Source of the DNA: Siphonodentalium dalli
Lineage: Eukaryota; Mollusca; Scaphopoda; Gadilida; Siphonodentaliidae
Length of the DNA stretch: 64,000 nt
NCBI GenBank assembly: GCA_032622095.1
Contig: CP136069.1
Location: forward strand, 103,510,278-103,574,277
Reading direction: 5' to 3'
The notes beneath the pieces were generated by a model. That model searched no databases and was not told the origin of the DNA. It saw nothing but the letters and a program-made list of their open reading frames with translations. Below, in pieces: positions 44,655 through 59,694 of this stretch (position 1 is the first letter of the stretch; every line of letters begins with the position of its first letter). The position numbers and the translations under genes were made by a program.

Positions 44655-45662
44655 CCCCATTTTTATGTTTACCCATACCATAGTATGGTAAACATTGTGT
44701 CGTTGTCCGGATTGACCACTCGTCGTTAGTCCGTCCGTCCGTCCGTCTGTCTGTCTGTCTGTCTGTAGACACTTTACGCATGGTGCGATAACTCGAACAT
44801 TTTATATCTGATCGGAACCAAGTTTTGTATATGAATTTCTCAGCATAAGACAGATCGAGTTCGAATATGGGTTTGATCCGACTATTTTTAACTGAGTTAC
44901 GGCCCTTTTTCTAAAAAAATATTCACTCTTAAAAAAAAAAAAAAAATTAATTAATTCCTTGCTCAATCTAACAAAACAAAAACAAAATAAAATAATTAAA
45001 TAAATAACAAAACAAAATAATAATTTTTTTTTTTTTAAATATTAAGGCGACACCAATTTTTAAGTCTGGTTTACGAACACCTACAACTTTTTGTCCATTT
45101 CATGAAAAAATATAAAACTTTTTTCTCCCAAATTTTTTTACACACGTACTGATTTTCATCGCATCCGGTTCTACTTTATGATCATTTACAGATCCATATT
45201 TTTATTTCATGACAAGAAATGTCTTGTTTGGTTCAGAATTTCATTCAAAAACATAATTTCACAATTTTTGTAAAAATTATGTAAAATTCCCCGATTTACT
45301 TGATATAAATTAGGGGACAATTGTTTTTATTTTTATTTTTTTCCCTCCTGCATCTAATTTTTTTCTCCCCACATGTTCGTAAACCAGGCTTAAACAATGG
45401 TGTCGCCTAATTAAAAAAAAAATTTAAATAAATTTTTATTTTTAACTAACACTATTATAACTCCGCCAAGGGTACCCCGAGTCAGCACAACAAATTTGGT
45501 TTAAATCGGTCCAAATATTGTCATATACTGGTGAATTTGTTTTGAGCCATATTCACCAATTCCATCCCATGCCTTTGTACTACTTAGCTATTAATATGGC
45601 TATATTATTTTCTGATGTCTCTTATGCCAATATGCCGATAAAAGCTATTGTATCTAGTTTTT
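44655..45662 (+). repeat. Dispersed mollusc-type repeat, copy 2
   Basis: Same order as 7075-7775: the 'tttacccataccatagtat' palindrome, a (GTCC/GTCT)n tract at 44729-44766, 'agacactttacg', 'ttgtatatgaatttct', A/T-rich runs, 'ccgccaagggtaccccgag' and 'ggctatattattttctgatg'. It is longer because a MITE-like element (45045-45408) lies in its A/T-rich part. The related distal motif is at about 45923-45980. Confidence 0.75.
45045..45408. mobile_element. MITE with ~35-bp TIRs nested in the dispersed repeat
   Basis: Left end AGGCGACACCAATTTTTAAG then 'tctggtttacgaac'; right end on the complement AGGCGACACCATTGTTTAAG then 'cctggtttacgaac'. It is 364 bp and A/T-rich inside, with no coding. Flanks have ATTA on the left and AATTA on the right, so the target duplication is not certain. 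It is absent from the related repeat at 7075-7775. Confidence 0.8.
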
Positions 45663-45989
45663 AAAAAAGTTTCAACAATACACAGCACATGCTGTTTAAT
45701 AAAGGGTTTTGTAGGTAAGTTACCAAAATGGGCATTAGAACATCCATTCTGTCATCTAAGATGTTGCCGTAGAAAGAATGCCTGAGGTGAGTACAAATAT
45801 AACCAAATTTTATAATTCTTTTGACAATTTTTTGTGTCTCTTGGTCAGAATCATATGTGTATATATAAATATGTTCACATTACAAATGTAAGAAATCATG
45901 ACCTTATTGCCATCATTCACTATCGCCAAGTATCGCCACGTATGGGTTAAACATCTGCTGATCGTGATCGGCCTCTCGTTAATTATAGC

Positions 45990-47340
45990 CAATGAGCCGA
46001 TCGCTTAATCGTCGACGCGACATGTATCTGCCTAGCGATATGGGAAACATCACCAGCGACTAACAACAATTATAAGCAGTAGGGGTGTTTACAAACACGA
46101 GAGCAAAATATCTGTTATTTAGCTACAAAGGTGTTGAAATGTGCATGGGGAACATGTCCGGTTGACGAACGATATCTATACAAATATCCCGATGTGTTTT
46201 TAGTTCGGTTTCCTAAACCAAAAAGTAACTAAGACAACTGCTTATGCTGGATTACCAAAGTCAACGTTCACCCTCGGATCCTAATGTTATTTAAAGTCCA
46301 ATATGTTAATATAACAGATTTCACACTAAAAAGTGGAAATAATAGTCCCGATCGATGCATCATGCGTTATAAATATTAATTGTGCCGCGAGTATTTTTGT
46401 TATATGAAGTGTTTTTCGTTATATATGTATATATGTCTGCTATTCACACTAAATTGTGGGATCTTCTGCGAACGTTTTACTGATTCCATTTGAGAATCTA
46501 AAGCTTCCTCCATATTAATGCGAAAATTTACATGTAAATGGGAATCAACAACTGTTTTCCAAGAGAATTACACGCAATTTCACACATTGCACGTATTTCG
46601 CGGTGTATACACGCAACCTTCATCTAACGAGTTCACTTTATGCCATTGTTGCCACAACAAGTAACTGACTCCATGATAGTCGGCGTTTTCTTTAATGTAA
46701 TTTAGTGACGGCCAAATAGGATGTGAAATTTTAAAAGACCACTATTTGATAATCCTTTGCATCTGGTCTCAAAGTTGCCGGCACCTCTAATGTCTCCGGG
46801 GCTCATGCAGGACGCTTTAGGGACGGGGAACTGATATCGTTATATTTATTTCGACAAAAGAGTGATTATAGATTAGTTACCACATTTACACCTACAGTTG
46901 GCTTATTTCATCAATGTGTGAACTATTAGCATAGCTTCGATATATATTCTATTCGATATTGAAGTTATAATCCATGGCTTCTGTTACACAGTTTGATTCA
47001 ACGTAAACATGGATCTTTGTTGGTTTATGGTTATCGGAAAAGTAACTCTTGGTTTTTTGTTCAACTCTGGTTCTATTTTTGTTTATATCTAACGACAGTC
47101 ACTTTTACAAGATGCATATACACATATAAGCATCTTGAAAATCTTGAATCTCGAAAAGAAGTCAAATTATCGTGTTACGTGGAGTTTAAAAACACAGTCC
47201 GTTCTCATTTTAGTAATGAATATATAGCGAGATTGAGATGGCTTGTGGTGCTTAGTAACAGTAACCATGTAGTTTATTATGTGGGCGGTACATAGGATAG
47301 GTCCATTGGATCCACACATGTTGATATACTGAAGAGTTTC
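45990..47340. other. No recognisable gene or element
   Basis: AT-rich spacer. An open frame of 100 codons (46993-47295, apparent start not ATG) has no motif I recognise and overlaps the edge of the decayed LINE. I do not call it a gene. Confidence 0.4.
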
Positions 47341-47356
47341 GCAATATATCAATGAT

Positions 47357-49688
47357 CTATATGCTTCTTGTTCCTCCAGTTGTTATTCTAGCAGCCTCAA
47401 ATTGGATTTTTGTTTCAATTAGCTCACTTTCTGCTTGCGTGCAGTTATCCCATACGGGTGAAGCATATTCCAACACGGGTCTTATATAAGCAAAATACAT
47501 TCTCTCTATAGTTATACGATCCAGATAGTATTTGAATTTTCTTAGGTGGTTCACTAGCTGGTTTCCATGCTCTATCTATAATGTCACTTAGAGCATCATA
47601 TGAGCCGTGATTGTTAAACGTGAGTCCCAGATGTTTGTGGAAAGTCACATCATTTACGTCCGCGTTAGACATATGGAGTCGATGATGATGGGGGGGGGGG
47701 TAATTCTTACGCGATATCAGAAGAGTCTCTGCTGTTTACGATGTGTTAAATTTTACAAGCCATTCTTGTTACCTGTATGGCAATCTTTCAATATCACCGA
47801 TGATTAATCACCTGAAACAAGCGCATGTGACAGTTAACATTTGCGTTATATCATTAATGTAGATGAGAAAAAGGAGGGGCCCAGTATAGAGCCCTGGGGC
47901 ACACCCGCCATGACAGGTTTCCATTCAGAATGATCTGCCTCAATTAAGACTCGCTGTTCACGGCCAGTTACCTAGGACTCCAGAAGTTTCAACAGATTCC
48001 CTGTAATACCTATTCTTTCTAGTTTATATAAAAGGCCAGGGTGCCAGACTTTATCAAACGCCTTGCTTGTGTCACAAAATACACATGTGATTTCTATTCC
48101 CATGTCTAGCGATGAACATATGTGATCATACAAATCTGTGAGTTGGAACACTGTGGACAAATCAAAACTGTCATTGCGTTATGATTCCTTTGAAGAAAGA
48201 TGCATCTGTCAAATACATTGGATATACAGCTGAGTAATGCTACTGGTCTATAATTTGAGACATCTGATGGATCATCTTTCTTAAATATTGGCACAATGTT
48301 TGCTCTTTTCCATGCTTGAGGAAAGTAAGACTGGTGAATGCAAGTATTACATATTTCAGCAAGAGGGAGGCTAAAGCGAAGTTGCACAGTTCTTGAGAAG
48401 TTTGGGATTTATCATGTCAGCACCACAGGCTTTTGGTGCTTTTAATGATTCTAATGAATTCATGTGTTATTCCAATGTTGATAGCGTTGATCTCCATGGA
48501 TTGACAGATATGTCAGCCAATGTTATTCCAGTTTCGTCAACGGAAGAAATACTAGAAAAAAAAGCGATTTAGTGTTTCGGCCTTCTCAGCATGTGTTATA
48601 TTTGTATAAGACGTTTCGGAGAGTTTTCTACCACTTTGAAGACTCACATTTATTGTCATTCAGAACTTCTTCAGTTTTCGTTAAGTATGTTTTTTTTTAT
48701 TTTCGTATTGTACCAATAACTTCATTACGTTTTTTTTTATAGTTAGACCAGTTTTGCTCAGAGTTGGACTTTTTTTTTATCCATTTTATGTAATCGGCGT
48801 CTTTGTCGGATTAGTCGTCGGATTTCGCACGTTAACCATGCTGGAAAGCCTTTGCGAATTACTGCATTTTATGAAGTGTGTAGGCTAGCGCATGTTTCTC
48901 TATCTTGTGGGTTAAAACATTCACATGAGTATCAATATTATGTTTGTCAATTCCGAGATCACTTCGAAAGTCCCATTCATTTAATTCATTGTTCATCCCT
49001 TTGTTGTCAGCAGCGTTAAAATTCCATACTATTCGTTTCACTGAGTCATTCAGTTCGCTTTCTACATAGTTCAAAAATAGTTTAAGGTCAGTGATATTTT
49101 TTTTCATTTCTAAATGAAATGGATCCAGTACTTCAAAGTTGGTTGCGCCGCTTAAATCACTGACGATAAACATATCATATTGCATATATTTGGTGAACCT
49201 TCATCTTGGGCATAAAACTTGGTCTTCATGGAAATCTCCGTCAACTATTAATTCAAAACCGGTGTCTCAAGCTTTATCAATCACATCCTCGACCCCCCCC
49301 CCCATGTAGAAGTGGGGGCGTCGGTTGGGCGACAAAAACAATCAAATAAAGTATGCTTATTACGAAGGGTTAATTCATTCCAGGTTGATTCAAGATTAAT
49401 GTCATAGATGTCGTTACGTGGACGAAATGTGATCGAATCGCGTACATATATGGCCACTCCACCACCGATTCTACATATTCTGTCGCGACGAACCGGCTCA
49501 CTAAAACCTTGCATAAGAAAATCACTAGTCTGGTCTGTAAACATGCAAATATCGTAGTAAATATCGTATGTTTTTATACTAGAAATGTTGGTAATATATT
49601 TATGATCGGGAGTATATACTTTGCTGTCGTTGCTAAAAGATGTCCAAGGTATAGGAACCCTTGGTAAAATGTTATAGAAAAGGCACAT
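47357..49688 (-). pseudogene. Decayed LINE ORF2 of a second clade
   Basis: Fragments occur in the expected order on the minus strand. 49688-49281: endonuclease (SDFLMQGFSEPVRRDR, GGGVAIYVRDSITF, a CRPTDAP site). About 49240-49200: a GDF-like remnant. 49185-48859: linker. 48387-48106: reverse transcriptase start (ANIVPIFKKDDPSDVSNYRP). 48160-47972: CDTSKAFDKVWHPGLLYKL, ending at an in-frame TAG. 47960-47860: AGVPQGSILGP followed by a frameshift. 47672-47357: thumb and C-terminal part (HLGLTFNN, YIRPVLEYASPVWDN). Many stops and shifts exclude function. It is unlike elements A and B in sequence; the style is jockey-like. Confidence 0.85.
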
Positions 49689-52600
49689 ATGTTAGAATAC
49701 AATTATTGAAATAGCTAATGGCATGTTTGTTCCATGAAGTCTGTGTATGATGTAGTATATAGACAGTTGAATAAGCATCTAATGATCTGCTTCTTGTGTG
49801 TCTGATGACACAGTCATGGTATGGGCCGACTCTTTTCCCTGTATACTACAATAACAATCATAACTAGAGGGTTAAAATTCTGGCCTGCAGAATTTTGATA
49901 CTTCCATATAAATTCCCCATCCCCGATCACCATCCATAATTCAATCCTCCACCCACCGCTATTCAATCCTTACCCATAAACCGCTTCATAACCCTGATAT
50001 TTCAATAAGAACAGCCTTAGTCGTAGCCGATCCATAATCACAACCCTTTCCATAGACATATCTACAGCACTTAACTCTAACCCAATAAAATACCCTGAAC
50101 ATATTCATTACCCTCCTGCAAACCATATCCATAGCTATACATTGACCTCACCGTAACCCTTTCGACAAGCCTAGTCATACGTATACACGTACCCAAAACC
50201 AAATCCTTTGTAAAACTGACAACATCACAATTTTGACATTCACAATATCCACAACTGTAACCCAATTTATAAACCACATCATGTCCATAACTTTAACATT
50301 AAACATAACCCTGATCTACACACATATATAATCTTATACTTAATGTATTATATAGTCATCAGGGTATAACATATTAAATATGAGTCGAAGAATTCTGACC
50401 GGAAATTATTCTATTGATTAATATTGATTTCATTTCGAATATCTACTGGTCTAAAAATGTGTGGTTGTTCAGCTAACGAACAATAATGGTTACTGTTACC
50501 AGTGACCAGGTCTGTTCTAAAAATAAATCAATAACTTGTCCCAATTAAACATCTCATTTCATAATGAAATATTTGAAATAAATTCAATATGAGCTGATAG
50601 AAGTCTTTCCGGACAAGGGTCTTTAATTCATATTTATCATTTTGTATCCACAAAACTATTTAAAACTTGTTATTTAAAGAGTTAGTCATATTCTTAACCC
50701 TTCACATTAAATTTTATAACTGTATACTGTCATCCGGGAGTATTTTTCTACATGATAAGTGAATGCATGTAATATCTATCGGGCACTTAATCTTGATTAA
50801 CTCATTGGGCATTCATTTGAAAAGTTAAACAAATTCACCGAATTTCCACGTGGATAGTACCGACCACATCCAATTTGTTTTATCTCAATTTCTCCATTTT
50901 GTTCTTTGCGAGTTTAACTTGAAGTTGCCAAAAGCCTCGACCAACCGGTGCGTGTTTTCCGTTAGACGGATGGCTTTTATACCACAGTCAAACTTTCAAG
51001 ATGTATCTATGGTATACTGATGCAGATGCTCATACATTTCACTCACTCCTTCATTATCCTGCCTGAAATTCGACTTTTGCCACATATCGATGTAGGCTGT
51101 GTTCCTATGCATGTAGTATGTATTACGATATGTCGCCACGAGTGAATTATTTGCTCTAAAACTTAAGAAATCGCACCAGTGTTGGGCGTTGGTATCCCTT
51201 ATCACAACCACACGTCAACAAAATTTTATCTCCATATTTGATTTTTCCAAGTATTTTTAGACTTTTGGTTTTTGTTGGAATTTGCCAATATGTACACACC
51301 TGAACACAAGCTGTCCGTTAGTCAGGTTGCTCTGTGAGTAGAGGGGTCAAACTTTGGGATATTAACAAAAATATATCAACGTACCTGCTCCTGCATTACC
51401 TCGCTCCTTCATTAACCCTTTAGGATTTGGCCAGAAAAATAGCTTAGTGATACAGCACTTAAATATACGTGTTAACATTATAAAGCCTCGCCACGGGTAA
51501 ACCTTCTACCTTAGGGCAAATTAAGCAGATATCGATAAGTTGCGCTTGGATACTATCTATCATATCCACTAATCAAAATTTTGTTATATCGATGTTTGAT
51601 TTTTAGACAATTTTTCCCCCTTCGATTTTCGTTGGAAATTGCAAAAAGTCTGAACTCACCGGAAGCTAGCACGCTGTTTGATAGTTTACTGTTAAAGTAG
51701 AGCTGTCAAACTTTGGGGGGCTACCTACGGGATAATGCAGTACCTGCTCCTACATTAACCTTGCTCATCAATTAGCCCGTTGGATTTGGCGCCAAAAATA
51801 AGTCATTTTTATTGTCGATGTCGTAGATCGGTAACGGTTTGGGAAAAAAACTTTAAAATGGTATATTCCGGTGCGAATCACTCTTCCCATTCGGAAAAAG
51901 CTATAAAAATATTATACCGCTGGAGGATCATTAGTACGTCCTATAGATACACGACAGTAAAAGTAGTTGAAATCATCGAAAAAAAATATTTCGAAAATTT
52001 TGCCCCCACCCAAACCCCAAAAATATAAGTCCGTTCCTGTTCAAAACTTATTTTCATAGCAAGTTGCTAATAAGTAACTGCATAGAAGCCCTCATATCTG
52101 GCTACCTTGAATGTTATAGGCGGACACAGGATATGAAATAAATCGAATTTTGCGAATCATGGGCGACAACTCTGTAGGGAAAGCTCGGACATAAATTGTA
52201 AAGCATGGACACAATAGGGCATACTGAGTTGTACATACGGTCCAAATTTCAAGTTGCTGCTGTTCATACTTTTCGAGATACTGCAACCCCCAGTTTTACA
52301 CATAAAGGGAGATAACTCTGCAAATCAAGTTAGGACAAAATCCTATATAGTCCGATGCACTACAACTATCATAGGGCTATAAACATACCAAAATCCAGCG
52401 CTCTATCTCTCATACTTCCTGAGATATAAGGGTTATAAAATTGCTTAGTATAATAATAATAACTAGAGGGTTAAAATTCTGGCCTGCAGAATTTTGATAC
52501 TTCCATATAAATTCCCCATCCCCGATCACCATCCATAATTCAATCCTCCACCCACCGCTATTCAATCCTTACCCATAAACCGCTTCATAACCCTGATATT

Positions 52601-55600
52601 TCAATAAGAACAGCCTTAGTCGTAGCCGATCCATAATCACAACCCTTTCCATAGACATATCTACAGCACTTAACTCTAACCCAATAAAATACCCTGAACA
52701 TATTCATTACCCTCCTGCAAACCATATCCATAGCTATACATTGACCTTACCATAACCCTTTCGACAAGCCTAGTCATACGTATGCACGTACCCAAAACCA
52801 AATCCTTTGTAAAACTGACAACATCACAATTTTGACATTCACAATATCCACAACTGTAACCCAATTTATAAACCACATCATGTCCATAACTTTAACATTA
52901 AACATAACCCTGATCTACACACATATATAATCTTATACTTAATGTATTATATAGTCATCAGGGTATAACATATTAAATATGAGTCGAAGAATTCTGACCG
53001 GAAATTATTCTATTGATTAATATTGATTTCATTTCGAATATCTACTGGTCTAAAAATGTGTGGTTGTTCAGCTAACGAACAATAATGGTTACTGTTACCA
53101 GTGACCAGGTCTGTTCTAAAAATAAATCAATAACCTGTCCCAATTAAACATCTCATTTCATAATGAAATATTTGAAATAAATTCAATATGAGGGTCTTTA
53201 ATTCATATTTATCATTTTGTATCCACAAAACTATTTAAAACTTGTTATTTAAAGAGTTAGTCATATTCTTAACCCTTCACATTAAATTTTATAACTGTAT
53301 ACTGTCATCCGGGAGTATTTTTCTACATGATAAGTGAATGCATGTAATATCTATCGGGCACTTAATCTTGATTAACTCATTGGGCATTCATTTGAAAAGT
53401 TAAACAAATTCACCGAATTTCCACGTGGATAGTACCGACCACATCCAATTTGTTTTATCTCAATTTCTCCATTTTGTTCTTTGCGAGTTTAACTTGAAGT
53501 TGCCAAAAGCCTCGACCAACCGGTGCGTGTTTTCCGTTAGACGGATGGCTTTTATACCACAGTCAAACTTTCAAGATGTATCTATGGTATACTGATGCAG
53601 ATGCTCATACATTTCACTCACTCCTTCATTATCCTGCCTGAAATTCGACTTTTGCCACATATCGATGTAGGCTGTGTTCCTATGCATGTAGTATGTATTA
53701 CGATATGTCGCCACGAGTGAATTATTTGCTCTAAAACTTAAGAAATCGCACCAGTGTTGGGCGTTGGTATCCCTTATCACAACCACACGTCAACAAAATT
53801 TTATCTCCATATTTGATTTTTCCAAGTATTTTTAGACTTTTGGTTTTTGTTGGAATTTGCCAATATGTACACACCTGAACACAAGCTGTCCGTTAGTCAG
53901 GTTGCTCTGTGAGTAGAGGGGTCAAACTTTGGGATATTAACAAAAATATATCAACGTACCTGCTCCTGCATTACCTCGCTCCTTCATTAACCCTTTAGGA
54001 TTTGGCCAGAAAAATAGCTTAGTGATACAGCACTTAAATATACGTGTTAACATTATAAAGCCTCGCCACGGGTAAACCTTCTACCTTAGGGCAAATTAAG
54101 CAGATATCGATAAGTTGCGCTTGGATACTATCTATCATATCCACTAATCAAAATTTTGTTATATCGATGTTTGATTTTTAGACAATTTTTCCCCCTTCGA
54201 TTTTCGTTGGAAATTGCAAAAAGTCTGAACTCACCGGAAGCTAGCACGCTGTTTGATAGTTTACTGTTAAAGTAGAGCTGTCAAACTTTGGGGGGCTACC
54301 TACGGGATAATGCAGTACCTGCTCCTACATTAACCTTGCTCATCAATTAGCCCGTTGGATTTGGCGCCAAAAATAAGTCATTTTTATTGTCGATGTCGTA
54401 GATCGGTAACGGTTTGGGAAAAAAACTTTAAAATGGTATATTCCGGTGCGAATCACTCTTCCCATTCGGAAAAAGCTATAAAAATATTATACCGCTGGAG
54501 GATCATTAGTACGTCCTATAGATACACGACAGTAAAAGTAGTTGAAATCATCGAAAAAAAATATTTCGAAAATTTTGCCCCCACCCAAACCCCAAAAATA
54601 TAAGTCCGTTCCTGTTCAAAACTTATTTTCATAGCAAGTTGCTAATAAGTAACTGCATAGAAGCCCTCATATCTGGCTACCTTGAATGTTATAGGCGGAC
54701 ACAGGATATGAAATAAATCGAATTTTGCGAATCATGGGCGACAACTCTGTAGGGAAAGCTCGGACATAAATTGTAAAGCATGGACACAATAGGGCATACT
54801 GAGTTGTACATACGGTCCAAATTTCAAGTTGCTGCTGTTCATACTTTTCGAGATACTGCAACCCCCAGTTTTACACATAAAGGGAGATAACTCTGCAAAT
54901 CAAGTTAGGACAAAATCCTATATAGTCCGATGCACTACAACTATCATAGGGCTATAAACATACCAAAATCCAGCGCTCTATCTCTCATACTTCCTGAGAT
55001 ATAAGGGTTATAAAATTGCTTAGTATAATAATAATAATAACTAGAGGGTTAAAATTCTGGCCTGCAGAATTTTGATACTTCCATATAAATTCCCCATCCC
55101 CGATCACCATCCATAATTCAATCCTCCACCCACCGCTATTCAATCCTTACCCATAAACCGCTTCATAACCCTGATATTTCAATAAGAACAGCCTTAGTCG
55201 TAGCCGATCCATAATCACAACCCTTTCCATAGACATATCTACAGCACTTAACTCTAACCCAATAAAATACCCTGAACATATTCATTACCCTCCTGCAAAC
55301 CATATCCATAGCTATACATTGACCTTACCATAACCCTTTCGACAAGCCTAGTCATACGTATGCACGTACCCAAAACCAAATCCTTTGTAAAACTGACAAC
55401 ATCACAATTTTGACATTCACAATATCCACAACTGTAACCCAATTTATAAACCACATCATGTCCATAACTTTAACATTAAACATAACCCTGATCTACACAC
55501 ATATATAATCTTATACGTAATGTATTATATAGTCATCAGGGTATAACATATTAAATATGAGTCGAAGAATTCTGACCGGAAATTATTCTATTGATTAATA

Positions 55601-58600
55601 TTGATTTCATTTCGAATATCTACTGGTCTAAAAATGTGTGGTTGTTCAGCTAACGAACAATAATGGTTACTGTTACCAGTGACCAGGTCTGTTCTAAAAA
55701 TAAATCAATAACCTGTCCCAATTAAACATCTCATTTCATAATGAAATATTTGAAATAAATTCAATATGAGGGTCTTTAATTCATATTTATCATTTTGTAT
55801 CCACAAAACTATTTAAAACTTGTTATTTAAAGAGTTAGTCATATTCTTAACCCTTCACATTAAATTTTATAACTGTATACTGTCATCCGGGAGTATTTTT
55901 CTACATGATAAGTGAATGCATGTAATATCTATCGGGCACTTAATCTTGATTAACTCATTGGGCATTCATTTGAAAAGTTAAACAAATTCACCGAATTTCC
56001 ACGTGGGTAGTACCGACCACATCCAATTTGTTTTATCTCAATTTCTCCATTTTGTTCTTTGCGAGTTTAACTTGAAGTTGCCAAAAGCCTCGACCAACCG
56101 GTGCGTGTTTTCCGTTAGACGGATGGCTTTTATACCACAGTCAAACTTTCAAGATGTATCTATGGTATACTGATGCAGATGCTCATACATTTCACTCACT
56201 CCTTCATTATCCTGCCTGAAATTCGACTTTTGCCACATATCGATGTAGGCTGTGTTCCTATGCATGTAGTATGTATTACGCTATATATCGTCGCCACGAG
56301 TGAATTATTTGCTCTAAAACTTAAGAAATCGCACCAGTGTTGGGCGTTGGTATCCCTTATCACAACCACACGTCAACAAAATTTTATCTCCATATTTGAT
56401 TTTTCCAAGTATTTTTAGACTTTTGGTTTTTGTTGGAATTTGCCAATATGTACCCACCTGAACACAAGCTGTCCGTTAGTCAGGTTGCTCTGTGAGTAGA
56501 GGGGTCAAACTTTGGGATATTAACAAAAATATATCAACGTACCTGCTCCTGCATTACCTCGCTCCTTCATTAACCCTTTAGGATTTGGCCAGAAAAATAG
56601 CTTAGTGATACAGCACTTAAATATACGTGTTAACATTATAAAGCCTCGCCACGGGTAAACCTTCTACCTTAGGGCAAATTAAGAAGATATCGATAAGTTG
56701 CGCTTGGATACTATCTATCATATCCACTAATCAAAATTTTGTTATATCGATGTTTGATTTTTAGACAATTTTCCCCCCTTCGATTTTCGTTGGAAATTGC
56801 AAAAAGTCTGAACTCACCGGAAGCTAGCACGCTGTTTGATAGTTTACTGCTAAAGTAGAGCTGTCAAACTTTGGGGGGCTACCTACGGGATAATGCAGTA
56901 CCTGCTCCTACATTAACCTTGCTCATCAATTAGCCCGTTGGATTTGGCGCCAAAAATAAGTCATTTTTATTGTCGATGTCGTAGATCGGTAACGGTTTGG
57001 GAAAAAAACTTTAAAATGGTATATTCCGGTGCGAATCACTCTTCCCATTCGGAAAAAGCTATAAAAATATTATACCGCTGGAGGATCATTAGTACGTCCT
57101 ATAGATACACGACAGTAAAAGTAGTTGAAATCATCGAAAAAAAATATTTCGAAAATTTTGCCCCCACCCAAACCCCAAAAATATAAGTCCGTTCCTGTTC
57201 AAAACTTATTTTCATAGCAAGTTGCTAATAAGTAACTGCATAGAAGCCCTCATATCTGGCTACCTTGAATGTTATAGGCGGACACAGGATATGAAATAAA
57301 TCGAATTTTGCGAATCATGGGCGACAACTCTGTAGGGAAAGCTCGGACATAAATTGTAAAGCATGGGACACAATAGGGCATACTGAGTTGTACATACGGT
57401 CCAAATTTCAAGTTGCTGCTGTTCATACTTTTCGAGATACTGCAACCCCCAGTTTTACACATAAAGGGAGATAACTCTGCAAATCAAGTTAGGACAAAAT
57501 CCTATATAGTCCGATGCACTACAACTATCATAGGGCTATAAACATACCAAAATCCAGCGCTCTATCTCTCATACTTCCTGAGATATAAGGGTTATAAAAT
57601 TGCTTAGTATAATAATAATAATAACTAGAGGGTTAAAATTCTGGCCTGCAGAATTTTGATACTTCCATATAAATTCCCCATCCCCGATCACCATCCATAA
57701 TTCAATCCTCCACCCACCGCTATTCAATCCTTACCCATAAACCGCTTCATAACCCTGATATTTCAATAAGAACAGCCTTAGTCGTAGCCGATCCATAATC
57801 ACAACCCTTTCCATAGACATATCTACAGCACTTAACTCTAACCCAATAAAATACCCTGAACATATTCATTACCCTCCTGCAAACCATATCCATAGCTATA
57901 CATTGACCTTACCATAACCCTTTCGACAAGCCTAGTCATACGTATGCACGTACCCAAAACCAAATCCTTTGTAAAACTGACAACATCACAATTTTGACAT
58001 TCACAATATCCACAACTGTAACCCAATTTATAAACCACATCATGTCCATAACTTTAACATTAAACATAACCCTGATCTACACACATATATAATCTTATAC
58101 TTAATGTATTATATAGTCATCAGGGTATAACATATTAAATATGAGTCGAAGAATTCTGACCGGAAATTATTCTATTGATTAATATTGATTTCATTTCGAA
58201 TATCTACTGGTCTAAAAATGTGTGGTTGTTCAGCTAACGAACAATAATGGTTACTGTTACCAGTGACCAGGTCTGTTCTAAAAATAAATCAATAACCTGT
58301 CCCAATTAAACATCTCATTTCATAATGAAATATTTGAAATAAATTCAATATGAGGGTCTTTAATTCATATTTATCATTTTGTATCCACAAAACTATTTAA
58401 AACTTGTTATTTAAAGAGTTAGTCATATTCTTAACCCTTCACATTAAATTTTATAACTGTATACTGTCATCCGGGAGTATTTTTCTACATGATAAGTGAA
58501 TGCATGTAATATCTATCGGGCACTTAATCTTGATTAACTCATTGGGCATTCATTTGAAAAGTTAAACAAATTCACCGAATTTCCACGTGGGTAGTACCGA

Positions 58601-59663
58601 CCACATCCAATTTGTTTTATCTCAATTTCTCCATTTTGTTCTTTGCGAGTTTAACTTGAAGTTGCCAAAAGCCTCGACCAACCGGTGCGTGTTTTCCGTT
58701 AGACGGATGGCTTTTATACCACAGTCAAACTTTCAAGATGTATCTATGGTATACTGATGCAGATGCTCATACATTTCACTCACTCCTTCATTATCCTGCC
58801 TGAAATTCGACTTTTGCCACATATCGATGTAGGCTGTGTTCCTATGCATGTAGTATGTATTACGCTATATATCGTCGCCACGAGTGAATTATTTGCTCTA
58901 AAACTTAAGAAATCGTACCAGTGTTGGGCGTTGGTATCCCTTATCACAACCACACGTCAACAAAATTTTATCTCCATATTTGATTTTTCCAAGTATTTTT
59001 AGACTTTTGGTTTTTGTTGGAATTTGCCAATATGTACCCACCTGAACACAAGCTGTCCGTTAGTCAGGTTGCTCTGTGAGTAGAGGGGTCAAACTTTGGG
59101 ATATTAACAAAAATATATCAACGTACCTGCTCCTGCATTACCTCGCTCCTTCATTAACCCTTTAGGATTTGGCCAGAAAAATAGCTTAGTGATACAGCAC
59201 TTAAATATACGTGTTAACATTATAAAGCCTCGCCACGGGTAAACCTTCTACCTTAGGGCAAATTAAGAAGATATCGATAAGTTGCGCTTGGATACTATCT
59301 ATCATATCCACTAATCAAAATTTTGTTATATCGATGTTTGATTTTTAGACAATTTTCCCCCCTTCGATTTTCGTTGGAAATTGCAAAAAGTCTGAACTCA
59401 CCGGAAGCTAGCACGCTGTTTGATAGTTTACTGCTAAAGTAGAGCTGTCAAACTTTGGGGGGCTACCTACGGGATAATGCAGTACCTGCTCCTACATTAA
59501 CCTTGCTCATCAATTAGCCCGTTGGATTTGGCGCCAAAAATAAGTCATTTTTATTGTCGATGTCGTAGATCGGTAACGGTTTGGGAAAAAAACTTAAAAA
59601 TGGTATATTCCGGTGCGAATCACTCTTCCCATTCGGAAAAAGCTATAAAAATTTTATACCGCT

Positions 59664-59666
<3 letters not shown>

Positions 59667-59694
<28 letters not shown>

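Noticed and set aside
46993-47295. 100-codon frame as a host gene
   Set aside because: No recognisable domain, no true ATG start, and it abuts decayed LINE sequence.
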